From: LMUY01 sp964244585
Lineage (GTDB): Bacteria; Pseudomonadota; Alphaproteobacteria; Acetobacterales; Acetobacteraceae
Direction of reading: 5' to 3'
NCBI GenBank assembly: GCA_964244585.1
Contig: CAXTJM010000004.1
Location: 124,001-188,000 of the forward strand
Length of the DNA stretch: 64,000 bases
Part shown: in pieces, positions 8,649 through 15,961 of the stretch
How positions within the stretch are numbered: the stretch's first letter is position 1
Layout: each line of letters opens with the position of its first letter
Translations under genes and position numbers: made by a program
The notes under the pieces: generated by a model
The model's input: only the letters and a program-made list of their open reading frames with translations
Told to the model about the DNA's origin: nothing
Database searches by the model: none

Positions 8649-9170
8649 ATGAGTGAAACACCGCCTCCGGGCGGCGATCCTGCACGTCTGCCGGGGCAGC
8701 GCGTCGAACCCCGGCTGGACTGGGCGGGCGAAGCGGCGGCGTTCTATCGCGGGCGGGCGCAGGATACCGAGGCTGCGCTGAGTGCCGCCAATGCCGCCAG
8801 GGCCGAGGCCGAACGCCGATTGGCCCAGGCCGAGACGGCGGCGCGGCTGGGCAACGAGCGGCTGATGCGCGCCGGGTTGAAGGCCCAGGCCGCATCCGCC
8901 GGGATCGTGGACCCGGACGTGCTGAAGCTGCTGGACCTCACGGCGTCCGGCGTGCGGCTGGACGATGCCGGCGAAGTGGTCGGGGCCAAGGAAGCCCTGG
9001 AAGCGCTGAAGGCCGCCAAACCCTGGGCGTTCAAGCAGACGGCGGCAGACAAGGGCAGCTCCTCCAGCACGGCGCCGCCGCCCAACGGCGCGCCGGCCAC
9101 GGGCAAGACCGCGAAGGAGATGACCGAGGCGGAGTGGCGGGCCGAGCGCGCCCGGCTGATCCGGTTTTAA
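8649..9170 (+). CDS. capsid scaffolding protein
   Basis: A 173-residue, Ala/Glu/Arg-rich protein between portal and major capsid genes, where gp20/scaffold proteins sit. ATG 8649 is chosen over an upstream in-frame ATG because AAAGGAG precedes it by eight bases. Residues ~33-75 form a strong coiled coil (AALSAANAARAEAERRLAQA), followed by a segment DPDVLKLLDLTASGVRL of the kind seen in GP20-like scaffolds. The C-terminus (TEAEWRAERARLIRF) is basic and helical, which in this class binds the coat protein. No protease domain or protease gene is present, so the scaffold is probably released or removed without a phage maturation protease. Confidence 0.75.
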   Translation: MSETPPPGGDPARLPGQRVEPRLDWAGEAAAFYRGRAQDTEAALSAANAARAEAERRLAQAETAARLGNERLMRAGLKAQAASAGIVDPDVLKLLDLTASGVRLDDAGEVVGAKEALEALKAAKPWAFKQTAADKGSSSSTAPPPNGAPATGKTAKEMTEAEWRAERARLIRF

Positions 9171-9205
9171 GCGTCCACCGCGCAACATCCACCTGAAGGA
9201 CCATC

Positions 9206-10531
9206 ATGGGCATCCAGAATTTTCCCCTCGCGCTGCAGCCGATCATCCAGCAGGGTTTCCTGGAGCGCGAGTTCGAGCAGGCGCTCGCCTCCCGCCTGGG
9301 CTACCGGATGATCGCCGACCGCGAGCAATTCGCCATCGGCATCGGCGAGACGCTGACGCGCACGCGCGCCGGGCTGAAGCCATCGGTCACGACGCCGCTG
9401 GCGCCCAGCACCAACACGAATTTGGACAACGGGCTGACGCCCGGAAGCTGGGGGGTGGAGCAGTACACCATCTCGATCAACCACTATGCGTCGACCATGG
9501 ACCTGAACATGGTCACGTCGCGCGTGGGGATCGCGTCGCAATTCCTGCAGAACGCCTATTCCAATGGCGAGCAGGCGGCACGTTCGCTGGACGAGTTGGC
9601 GCGCAACGCGCTGTTCGCACCGTATTTCGGCGGCAACACGCGGGTGCGCACGAGCCTGGGCGCGGCCGGCCCGGCGCTGGCGGTGGATGACGTGCGCGGC
9701 TTCCAATCGGCATTCGTCAACGGGATCATAACCCCCGTGGGCACCAGCGGGGCGGCGCTGACGGTGACGGTAGGCGCCAACGCCTACACCTGCATCGCCA
9801 CCACGGTGGATGGCATCAACGCCAGCACCACGCCGGGCGGGCTGTCCGGCGTGCTGACCTTCAGCGGCAACGTCAGCATGGCGGACGGGACGGCAGGGAA
9901 CACCGTGCAGGGCGCCAACGCCTCGGTCATCAAGCGGCCGAACGCGCGGACCAACACCTCGCAGATCCTGGCCACCGACACGCTGACGATGGCGACGCTG
10001 CTGGATGCCGTGGCGTCGCTGCGGGTGAACGCGGTGCCGGAGATCGACGGGGTGTTCAACTGCTACCTCGACCCGATCAGCGCCCGGCAGTTGTTCGCCG
10101 ACAACGATTTCCGGCAGCTCTTCCAAGGCGCCACCTCGGCGAACCAGGTGTTCAAGTCGGGGATGATCAACGACTTCCTGGGGCTGCGCTTCATGCCCAC
10201 GACCGAGGCCTACGTGCAGGCACATCCGAGCATCGCCGGGTTGAACGTGCGGCGGCCGATCATCTGCGGCAAGGGCGCGCTGGTGGAGGGCGATTTCGCC
10301 GGGATGGCGGCCACCGACGTGGCGCCGAAGGACGCGATCGTCAACATCGTGGACGGCATCGCGATGGTGACGCGCGAGCCGCTGGACCGGCTGCAGCAGA
10401 TCATCGCGCAGTCCTGGTACTGGATCGGCGGGTTCTGCTGCCCGTCCGACACCACGACGAATGCGACGACCGTCCCGACGGCCACCAACGCCAGCTACAA
10501 GCGCGCGGTGATGATCGAGCACGCTGGCTGA
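9206..10531 (+). CDS. major capsid protein
   Basis: A 441-residue coat protein following the scaffold gene. The N-terminus (ERE FEQALASRLGYR) and the segment QYTISINHYASTMDLNMVTSRVG match the pattern I associate with N4-gp56-type/HK97-fold coat proteins. Residues ~165-250 look like an inserted beta domain (a tolerated surface insertion: AALTVTVGANAYTC ... LSGVLTFSGNVSM). The C-terminal region (FNCYLDPISARQLFADNDFRQLF and RRPIICGKGALVEGDF) is the P-domain-like part. It starts at ATG 9206 behind a GAAGGACC ribosome binding site and ends overlapping the next start by one base. Family assignment is from memory; the capsid role is strongly backed by position and size. Confidence 0.82.
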   Translation: MGIQNFPLALQPIIQQGFLEREFEQALASRLGYRMIADREQFAIGIGETLTRTRAGLKPSVTTPLAPSTNTNLDNGLTPGSWGVEQYTISINHYASTMDLNMVTSRVGIASQFLQNAYSNGEQAARSLDELARNALFAPYFGGNTRVRTSLGAAGPALAVDDVRGFQSAFVNGIITPVGTSGAALTVTVGANAYTCIATTVDGINASTTPGGLSGVLTFSGNVSMADGTAGNTVQGANASVIKRPNARTNTSQILATDTLTMATLLDAVASLRVNAVPEIDGVFNCYLDPISARQLFADNDFRQLFQGATSANQVFKSGMINDFLGLRFMPTTEAYVQAHPSIAGLNVRRPIICGKGALVEGDFAGMAATDVAPKDAIVNIVDGIAMVTREPLDRLQQIIAQSWYWIGGFCCPSDTTTNATTVPTATNASYKRAVMIEHAG

Positions 10532-10725
10532 TGGCGCGGGCGGCGAAGGCCGCGCCGACCGGCGAGGCGACCTTGCCGACGCCGCGGCTGGTGGCGTTGC
10601 GCGCCTTCGACGTCTGGCACCGTGACCAGTTGGTGACGGTACCGGCCGGCGAGGTCCAGGATCCGGCACTGCTGGCGACGCTGCGCGGCATCCACGATGC
10701 TTCCTTGCTGGAGTGGCGGTCATGA
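10531..10725 (+). CDS. small head/neck protein
   Basis: A 64-residue protein whose ATG shares one base with the capsid stop (TGATG). It has an Ala/Lys-rich start followed by a compact segment (RAFDVWHRDQLVTVPAGEV) built like small phage beta-barrel proteins of the pattern FxxxxxGDxxxxPxEV. The 51-residue protein at 12667 has a similar pattern, so the two may be distant relatives. It lies between capsid and neck genes and overlaps the next gene by four bases. A head-completion or decoration role is inferred only from position. Confidence 0.6.
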   Translation: MARAAKAAPTGEATLPTPRLVALRAFDVWHRDQLVTVPAGEVQDPALLATLRGIHDASLLEWRS

Positions 10726-11153
10726 GCGACGCGAGCGGCACGCAGACCGGGCCGGGCGCCACCAGCGAGACGCCGGGCAGCTTCGTCGAGGCGGACAAGG
10801 TGGATGTGCGGCGTTTCTGCTGGTACCCGGCCTATGGCGCCGGGGCCAGCGGGTTCCAGGGATGGCGGTTCTTCCAGGCGTACGGGCTGCTGGAATACCG
10901 CCTGAACAACATGTCGCCGGAGGAGGTCGCGGTGGTGCAGGCCACGTACCTCGCCAACCTTCGGGCGCTGGAGGTGGCGGTCGTCGCGGCGGCGGCGAAC
11001 CTCACCACGGACGTGGCAGGACCGTGGACGCACAACAAGACGGAGGTCGCCGAACGGAGCGCGCTGTTCGATGCGTGGCGCGTGCGCCTGTGCGGCTTCG
11101 TCGGCATCCCGCCAGGTCCGGAGCGGACGGTGGCGGGGGCAGTCACGATTTAG
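10722..11153 (+). CDS. head-tail connector candidate
   Basis: A 143-residue protein starting at ATG 10722, overlapping the previous stop (ATGA); a GTG at 10713 would add three residues. After a Ser/Thr/Gly-rich start it contains VDVRRFCWYPAYG...FQGWRFFQAYGLLEYRLNNMSPEEVAVVQ, then a helical stretch of alanines. I do not recognise the family. The place (second gene after the capsid) and the helical character suit a portal-proximal adaptor protein. It has two cysteines (in RFCWYP and RLCGF). Confidence 0.55.
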   Translation: MSDASGTQTGPGATSETPGSFVEADKVDVRRFCWYPAYGAGASGFQGWRFFQAYGLLEYRLNNMSPEEVAVVQATYLANLRALEVAVVAAAANLTTDVAGPWTHNKTEVAERSALFDAWRVRLCGFVGIPPGPERTVAGAVTI

Positions 11154-11162
11154 GAGAGGAGT

Positions 11163-11813
11163 ATGTCGGCACTGACGATCGAGGCCGCGATCTGGTCCGG
11201 ACTGCGGGAAACGGCGGCGTGCATCGGCTTCCCCTATCAGCAATTCCGTCCGGCGGGGCCGGGCAGCCCCGTTGCCGGCACCCCGCTGAACCCGGCGCTG
11301 CCAGTCGCCGCCAGCGTCACCTTCAACAAGTTCGACGCGGCGCCGAGCTGGGAAAAGCCCCAGCGTTTCCTCTACGTCGATGGCACCCAGACCGCCGTCG
11401 GGGACTACCTGGTGGGTGGACCGCTGGGCACGCTGGCGATCGTGTCGCAAGACCCGATGCTGCCGATCATGGGCATCGTCTGCAACCATGTGCTGACGTT
11501 CAAGCGCCCTGCCGCGTCCACGACGCTGGGTGCCCAGCCGGGTTATGGCGGCGACGTGGCCGGGCAGGAAACCGCGCTGCTGACGGGCTGGCCGGCCTAT
11601 CTCGGCGTGGCCGGGGGCGGCGGACGCAGCCCGGCCAAGCTGCCCGGCGACGTCGAGATGCCTCACGTGGACATCCGCCTGCCGATGTGGCCGGCAGTCG
11701 TGCTGCTGAACGGGGACGTCATCTTCGATGAGCAGGGCCGGCGCTACAAGATCATCTCGGCCGAAGGCACCACGCTCGGCTGGAAGATCGCCGCCGTGCT
11801 GTCGATGACGTGA
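11163..11813 (+). CDS. neck / head-completion protein candidate
   Basis: A 216-residue protein with ATG 11163 behind GGAGAGGAG. Its sequence is mainly beta (RFLYVDGTQTAVGDYLVGG, DIRLPMWPAVVLLNGDVIF, RRYKIISAEGTTLGWKI). The core phrase FLYVDGTQTAVGDYLVGGPLGTLAIVSQDPMLP has the form of a small barrel with a VGDYL turn, common in phage neck and stopper proteins. No named family is recognised. Position between adaptor and tail-terminator candidates suggests a stopper or neck protein; this is inference. Confidence 0.55.
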   Translation: MSALTIEAAIWSGLRETAACIGFPYQQFRPAGPGSPVAGTPLNPALPVAASVTFNKFDAAPSWEKPQRFLYVDGTQTAVGDYLVGGPLGTLAIVSQDPMLPIMGIVCNHVLTFKRPAASTTLGAQPGYGGDVAGQETALLTGWPAYLGVAGGGGRSPAKLPGDVEMPHVDIRLPMWPAVVLLNGDVIFDEQGRRYKIISAEGTTLGWKIAAVLSMT

Positions 11814-11822
11814 GGAGCGATC

Positions 11823-12641
11823 ATGGCGGATGAAAGCGACGTGGAGTCGGCGCTGGTCGCGGCGGCCGCCACCGCCATCTACCCGGACGGAGCGGGCGGC
11901 GCGCCGGTTGGCGGATACGCTTGCCGCATCGCGCGCGGCGAACCGAACGCGGAGGCGCTGAACGCCGACCTGGCAGCCGGGGTGGTGAACGTCACCGTCA
12001 CCCTGGTGGACCAGATGTCGCGCAACACCACCCGCTATGCCACCGCGTGGCAGCCGGCCTCGGCGCAGGCCGCCCCGCCCATCGGCGTCAGCATGGCCGG
12101 GACCGTGGCGACGTTCACGGGAGGCGGTGGGGCAGGCGCCATCATCGGCGTGCGGGCGCTGGGCCAGACCTTCAGCTATGCCACGAAGGCCGGGGACACG
12201 CCGGACGCCGTCGCCGCCATCCTGGCGCAGCAGGTTCCAGGGGCGGTTGCCCAAGGTGCCGCCCTCGCGTTGCCAGACGTGGGCGGCACGCCCCTGGCAG
12301 TGGTGTACGGGTATGCCGGGGCCATCAGCGAGGTGCGGCGGCAGGAACAGGGTTTCAGCCTCGACATCGCCGCCCCGACGCCCGATGCGCGGGTCACGGT
12401 GGCGTCCGTGATCGACCAGGCGATGGCCGCCATCGATTTCCTGGTTCTGGCAGACGGTTCGGCCGGGCGGTTGCGTTACCGCAGCACGCATGTCGACGAC
12501 GTTCCCGGCCGTGCGAACCTGTGGCGGCGCGAGCTGCTCTACACCGTGGAATACGGCACGACGGTGCTGGCGAGCGTGCCGGACATGGTGTTCGGCGCGC
12601 TGGGACTGGACGGCGCCGCCGCAGGCACCATCACCCGATGA
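11823..12641 (+). CDS. tail terminator / neck protein candidate
   Basis: A 272-residue protein (ATG 11823, with GAGGAG upstream at 11812-11817). Residues ~1-25 (VESALVAAAATAIYPDG) and the C-terminal part (RANLWRRELLYTVEYGTTV) resemble the edges of tail-terminator or neck proteins that contact the sheath and tube end, with an inserted Gly/Ala-rich middle domain (~residues 75-190). It precedes the sheath gene, as tail terminators do in P2/Mu-like phages. Assignment is by position and weak resemblance only. Confidence 0.5.
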   Translation: MADESDVESALVAAAATAIYPDGAGGAPVGGYACRIARGEPNAEALNADLAAGVVNVTVTLVDQMSRNTTRYATAWQPASAQAAPPIGVSMAGTVATFTGGGGAGAIIGVRALGQTFSYATKAGDTPDAVAAILAQQVPGAVAQGAALALPDVGGTPLAVVYGYAGAISEVRRQEQGFSLDIAAPTPDARVTVASVIDQAMAAIDFLVLADGSAGRLRYRSTHVDDVPGRANLWRRELLYTVEYGTTVLASVPDMVFGALGLDGAAAGTITR

Positions 12642-12666
12642 CGACGAACAGCAACAAGGACATGCC

Positions 12667-12822
12667 ATGGACATCCACCTGATCGTGCGGCAGCCGTTCG
12701 GCGACTACGCCCGGGGCGACCGGATCACCAAGCCCGACGAGGTGGCGCGGTTGTCGGGCGAGTGCGGCGAGCATGTCGTCCGGGTCGACGCACCGGTCCC
12801 GGACGACCCGCCCGAAGCCTGA
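12667..12822 (+). CDS. small phage protein before tail sheath
   Basis: A 51-residue protein from ATG 12667 (AAGGA is six bases upstream). The sequence IVRQPFGDYARGDRITKPDEV ends in HVVRVDAP; this FxxYxxGDxItxPxEV...VVRV pattern is common in tiny phage proteins near neck and sheath genes. It is acidic at the C-terminus (PVPDDPPEA). It is the last gene before the terminator hairpin at 12849, so it closes the head/neck transcription unit. Function is unknown. See also the 64-residue protein at 10531, which has a comparable pattern. Confidence 0.6.
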   Translation: MDIHLIVRQPFGDYARGDRITKPDEVARLSGECGEHVVRVDAPVPDDPPEA

Positions 12823-12848
12823 CCGGCATCGCAGCAGGCCATCACCGT

Positions 12849-12870
12849 GGGCGCCTCCGGGCGCCCTTTT
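12849..12870 (+). terminator. rho-independent terminator between neck and tail-sheath genes
   Basis: GGGCGCC (12849-12855), loop TCCG, GGCGCCC (12860-12866), then TTTT (12867-12870). The seven base pairs are all G-C and perfect, directly after the last neck gene and before the ribosome binding site (AAGGAGG, 12879-12885) of the sheath gene. Read-through or a new promoter would be needed for the tail genes, so this hairpin may set the head-to-tail transcript ratio. Confidence 0.7.
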
Positions 12871-12888
12871 CGTTTCCAAGGAGGCGCA

Positions 12889-14499
12889 ATGCCGATCTCG
12901 CAATATGGCGTGCTGAACACGACCGCGCTCACCGTCCCCGACCTGTACGTGCAGATCGTCCCGCCGCAGATCATCTCGTTGAACGGCGTGCCCAGCAACG
13001 TCGTCGGCCTCGTCGGCACCGCGACGTGGGGCGCCGTCAACAACGCCGTCGTGGTGGGATCGTACGGGCAATATGCGGCCGTGTTCGGGCCGCTGCAGGC
13101 GCGGCGCTACGACATGGGGACGCCGCTCTACGTGGCGCAGCAACAGGGGGCGGCGAACTACCGCTGTGTGCGCGTGACGGATGGGACCGACGTGGCGGCG
13201 TCGCTGACGATCGCCAACGGCATTACCCTGACGGCGTTCTACACCGGCTCGCTGGGGAACTCGATCACGGCGAGCTTCGCGGCGGCGAGCGGCGGCACGG
13301 GTTGGAAAGTCACCATCGCCTGCCCCGGCCTGGTGACGGAGGTGTTCGACAACATCGTGCCCGGCAGCATTTCGGCGTGGGCGGCCATCGCCGGGGCGAT
13401 CAACAACGGGTTGCCGAACGGCACGCCCGCGTCGAAGATCCTGGTGGCATCGGGCGCGGCGGCCACGGGCACGCCTGCGCTGCAAGGCTATCCGCTGGCG
13501 GCGGGGGGGACCGGCACCACCAGCACGGTGGGCACGGACGGCGCCAGCACCGTCGGCGGCGCCACGCTGGTCGGCGTGGATGGCGTCGGCACGGCGCGGA
13601 CGGGCATGTATTCGCTGCGTGGCCAGGGCTGCGGCGCGATCGGCCTGGCGGACTGCGCCAGCCCGGCGGCGTGGTCCGCGGAGGCGGCCTTCGGGATTTC
13701 CGAAGGGGCATACATGGTGGACACGGGACCGTCCGGGGACACGATCGCCAACGCCATCGCGAGTTTGCAGGGTTCGGGCGCACGCAGCTCGTGGCTGAAG
13801 GTGATGTTCGGCGACTGGCTGTGGTGGACCGACCCGGTGAACGGCATCGTCCGCCTGGTCTCCCCGCTGGGCTTCGTGCTGGGACAGCTCGGGGCGAGCG
13901 CGCCGAACCAGGCGACATTGAACAAGCAGTTGTTCGGCATCGTGGCCTCGCAGCCCAGCGGGCTGAACAGCGGCGCCTCCACCGGGACGTACAGCGCGGC
14001 GGAACTGGCCTCGCTGGTGGGCGGCGGATGGGACGTGATCACCAATCCGGGTGCGGCGGCGGTGCCGATCTGGACCTGCCGGACCGGCCACAACAGCAAC
14101 GCCACCACCGGGTCGGCGCAGTCCGACAGCTACACGCGGATGAACAACTACATCGCCGCCACGCTGCTGGCCGGCATGGGCGTCTATGTCGGGCAGCCGA
14201 TCACTCCCACCCTGTTCGGCAACATAAGGGCGACGCAGATCGGCTTCCTGCAAACGCTGCTGAACGCCGGCTATCTGTGCCTGAACAGCGACGGCTCCCT
14301 GCCCTTCTCGGTCAAATGCGACGCGTCGAACAACCCGCAGACGCGAACCTCGCTGGGCATCGTGCAGTCGGACGACGCGGTGACGATCGAGGGCATCAAC
14401 GAGAAGTTCCTGGTCAACCTGCAGGCCGCGGCCAGCGTCGTGACCTCGCAATCCGCGGTGGCGCAGGCATCCGGCCTCACCACGCCATCGTCCTTCTGA
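12889..14499 (+). CDS. tail sheath protein (contractile tail)
   Basis: The 536-residue subunit that forms the contractile outer cylinder of the tail. ATG 12889 is preferred over a GTG at 12847 because AAGGAGG sits four bases upstream. Sheath features include the N-terminal VPDLYVQIVPPQ...GVPSNVVGLVGTATWGAVN segment, the middle Ala/Gly-rich domain, and the C-terminal domain (RMNNYIAATLLAGMGVYVGQPIT ... GINEKFLVNLQAAASVV) that mediates subunit linking and wrapping around the tube. It is followed 14 bases later by the tube gene, the invariable partner in myoviruses, R-type tailocins and type VI-like systems. Confidence 0.85.
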   Translation: MPISQYGVLNTTALTVPDLYVQIVPPQIISLNGVPSNVVGLVGTATWGAVNNAVVVGSYGQYAAVFGPLQARRYDMGTPLYVAQQQGAANYRCVRVTDGTDVAASLTIANGITLTAFYTGSLGNSITASFAAASGGTGWKVTIACPGLVTEVFDNIVPGSISAWAAIAGAINNGLPNGTPASKILVASGAAATGTPALQGYPLAAGGTGTTSTVGTDGASTVGGATLVGVDGVGTARTGMYSLRGQGCGAIGLADCASPAAWSAEAAFGISEGAYMVDTGPSGDTIANAIASLQGSGARSSWLKVMFGDWLWWTDPVNGIVRLVSPLGFVLGQLGASAPNQATLNKQLFGIVASQPSGLNSGASTGTYSAAELASLVGGGWDVITNPGAAAVPIWTCRTGHNSNATTGSAQSDSYTRMNNYIAATLLAGMGVYVGQPITPTLFGNIRATQIGFLQTLLNAGYLCLNSDGSLPFSVKCDASNNPQTRTSLGIVQSDDAVTIEGINEKFLVNLQAAASVVTSQSAVAQASGLTTPSSF

Positions 14500-14513
14500 A
14501 AGGGGGCGCGTAG

Positions 14514-14948
14514 ATGTCTGCAACCGGCATATTCACCGTCGGCCGCGACGGCAACATGGTCATCTCGGTGTCCGGCTTCGGCAACGTCACCCCGCCTTTG
14601 GGCACGATGTTCCGGGCCGCGCCGCTGTACAAGAAGACGCGGTCCGACCCGCTCAACAGCGCGCCGATCGAGGCGGAGATCCCCGATGGGTGGAACTGGG
14701 AGATCGGCTGCGACCGCGGCAACCGGCAGATCGACGACCTCGCCTCCGCGATCGAGGCGGCGTTCTGGAGCGGGGGCACCCTGCCCGTCTGCACCATCAC
14801 GCAGTACGTGAGGGAGAATGACGGCAGCACTTCCACCTACTCGTTCACGGCGGGGAGCCTGAAGGTGGACACCGGCACGTTCACCGGCGACCAGACCGTC
14901 AAGCAGAAGCTGTCCGGCTTCTCGCCCACGCGGCGCAAGGTGTCCTGA
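14514..14948 (+). CDS. tail tube protein
   Basis: The 144-residue inner-tube subunit through which DNA passes. ATG 14514 follows AAAGGGGG. The protein starts MSATGIFTVGRDGNMVISV, is beta-rich, and carries the motif FRAAPLYKKTRSDPLNSAPIE and the stretch GSLKVDTGTFTGDQTVKQKLSGFS, in keeping with the Hcp/gp19 tube fold. The length is typical (130-170). It sits between the sheath and chaperone genes and overlaps the chaperone start by one base (TGATG). Confidence 0.8.
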   Translation: MSATGIFTVGRDGNMVISVSGFGNVTPPLGTMFRAAPLYKKTRSDPLNSAPIEAEIPDGWNWEIGCDRGNRQIDDLASAIEAAFWSGGTLPVCTITQYVRENDGSTSTYSFTAGSLKVDTGTFTGDQTVKQKLSGFSPTRRKVS

Positions 14949-15247
14949 TGGCGGAGGAGATCACCGATGCCCAGGGACGTAGGATAAAGCTACGGGTGGT
15001 CGATCCCGGTTTCGCCTTGATGCTGGCTGAGGCGGCGGGCGATGCCTCAGGCAATGTGGGGTTCATGCGGTTGGCCGGGCTGTACCTGCTGGTGGATGAG
15101 ATCGACGGCATGCCGGTGCCGTTCCCGCAGGACAAGGACCAGCTTTATGCCGTGGCACGGCAGCTGGGCAATGACGGGGTGGCCGCGCTGAGCGCCTACA
15201 TGTCCGGCAAGCCCCCTGCAAAGGAGGCCGAGCAGGCAAAAAACTGA
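14948..15247 (+). CDS. tail assembly chaperone, short form (G-type)
   Basis: A 99-residue protein made by normal termination at TGA 15245-15247. It lies between tube and tape measure, the place of gpG (lambda) or gpE (P2), which bind the tape measure during tail assembly. The sequence (RRIKLRVVDPGFALMLAEAAG ... FMRLAGLYLLVDEIDGMPVPFPQ) is mixed alpha/beta and ends Lys-rich (EAEQAKN). The final three sense codons GCA AAA AAC form a canonical slippery site, so a fraction of ribosomes should make the longer GT-type product ending at 15426. The short form is expected to be the major product. Confidence 0.8.
   Translation: MAEEITDAQGRRIKLRVVDPGFALMLAEAAGDASGNVGFMRLAGLYLLVDEIDGMPVPFPQDKDQLYAVARQLGNDGVAALSAYMSGKPPAKEAEQAKN
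15221..15244 (+). promoter_or_regulatory. programmed -1 ribosomal frameshift signal (A AAA AAC with upstream Shine-Dalgarno)
   Basis: The heptamer A AAA AAC (15238-15244) is in the correct zero-frame phase (codons GCA AAA AAC) and directly precedes the TGA at 15245. An internal AAGGAGG (15221-15227) ends ten bases upstream, the spacing of the stimulatory Shine-Dalgarno in bacterial dnaX frameshifting. GC-rich sequence able to form stems follows (15249-15280). After slippage the -1 frame is open for 60 codons and codes for a protein-like sequence. The phase, position in a tail chaperone gene and the extra stimulator make chance unlikely. Frameshifting efficiency cannot be judged from sequence. 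Confidence 0.85.
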
Positions 15248-15426
15248 GCCGGCACCCTGCGCTGCGCGACACGCTGTTCCTGGCGCAGAACGGGGTGCCG
15301 TTCGGGACGGCCATGGCGCTGCCGCTGTGGAAGGTGCGTGCCTATTGCGTCGCGATCCGGGAGATGCGGGGCGAGCGGTACGATTGGGAGTACGATAGCT
15401 GGGAGATACCCGATGCCGGAGTTTGA
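15244..15426 (+). CDS. T-extension of the tail assembly chaperone, read by -1 frameshift
   Basis: The -1 frame entered at the slippery site runs from CTG 15244 to TGA 15424-15426, giving 60 extra residues and a fusion of about 159 residues in total (14948-15426). It has no start codon near its 5' end, so it can be made only by frameshift. Its content (SRHPALRDTLFLAQNGVPFG, then MALPLWKVRAYCVAI) is globular, with an aromatic, acidic end (ERYDWEYDSWEIPD). In lambda the equivalent gpGT recruits the tape measure and tube subunits. The extension overlaps the start of the next gene (15413) by 14 bases, which suggests coupled translation of that gene. Confidence 0.8.
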   Translation: MSRHPALRDTLFLAQNGVPFGTAMALPLWKVRAYCVAIREMRGERYDWEYDSWEIPDAGV

Positions 15427-15961
15427 CGGGCTGGGCGGCTTCATCGTGTCGCTGCCCGGTTTGGCCGCCAGGTTGAGGGCGGCCGGGCAGCGGGGTCGCC
15501 AGGCTGCGGTGGACATCGTGCGTGCAGAAATCGTCGCCACGTTCGATGAACCGCCGGGCAGCGACACCGGCCCGTTCCCGGGTTGGGCCGCTTTGACGGA
15601 CGCCACACGGGCGGCGCGGGCGCGTCATGGCCTGGCGGCCGACCAGCAGGAGGTTGCGACCGGCGCCCTGCGGGACAGCGTCAGCGGGGCGGTGGAGCCC
15701 GATGGACGCGCTGCGGTCGGCGTGGCGGACCGGATCGTGGGCAGCGGACAGCCCGGCGACGGGTTCCGCGACATCGGCGACGTGGCGGTGGCGCAAGAGG
15801 AGGGGACCGGCAGGTTGCCGCAGCGGTCGTTCCTGGGCCTCGGCGCCTTCCGCGCGGCCCCCAAGGCGGCGCAGGCGTTCGCGGCGCCGGTGCTCGCCGC
15901 CCTGGCAGGCCTGCCGCCGGATCGATCGAGCGAGGGAGGTGCGCCGCATGGCGATGATTGA
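15413..15961 (+). CDS. tail completion / gp10-like candidate
   Basis: A 182-residue protein starting at ATG 15413, with GGGAG eight bases upstream; an earlier ATG at 15338 has no ribosome binding site. The sequence LPGLAARLRAAGQRGRQAAVDIVRAEIVATFDEPPGS, the central GWAAL...GLAADQQEVATGALRDSVSG and the late segment VAVAQEEGTGRLPQRSFLG match the layout of HK97-gp10-like and virion-morphogenesis proteins: an N-terminal helix, a beta sheet and an xRPFL/xRSFL-type strand. Such proteins terminate or complete tails. It is unusual to find it between chaperone and tape measure. It overlaps the tape measure start by 14 bases. Confidence 0.55.
   Translation: MPEFDGLGGFIVSLPGLAARLRAAGQRGRQAAVDIVRAEIVATFDEPPGSDTGPFPGWAALTDATRAARARHGLAADQQEVATGALRDSVSGAVEPDGRAAVGVADRIVGSGQPGDGFRDIGDVAVAQEEGTGRLPQRSFLGLGAFRAAPKAAQAFAAPVLAALAGLPPDRSSEGGAPHGDD

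Noticed and set aside
4610..8650. Open frame of 1346 codons on the minus strand
   Set aside because: It lies opposite the tail adhesin, terminase and portal genes, has no domain-like sequence and arises from GC-rich third positions of the real genes.
12638..12682. 14-codon ORF overlapping the stop of the tail-terminator candidate
   Set aside because: Overlaps the start of the 51-residue gene and is too short; likely just the leader carrying the ribosome binding site.
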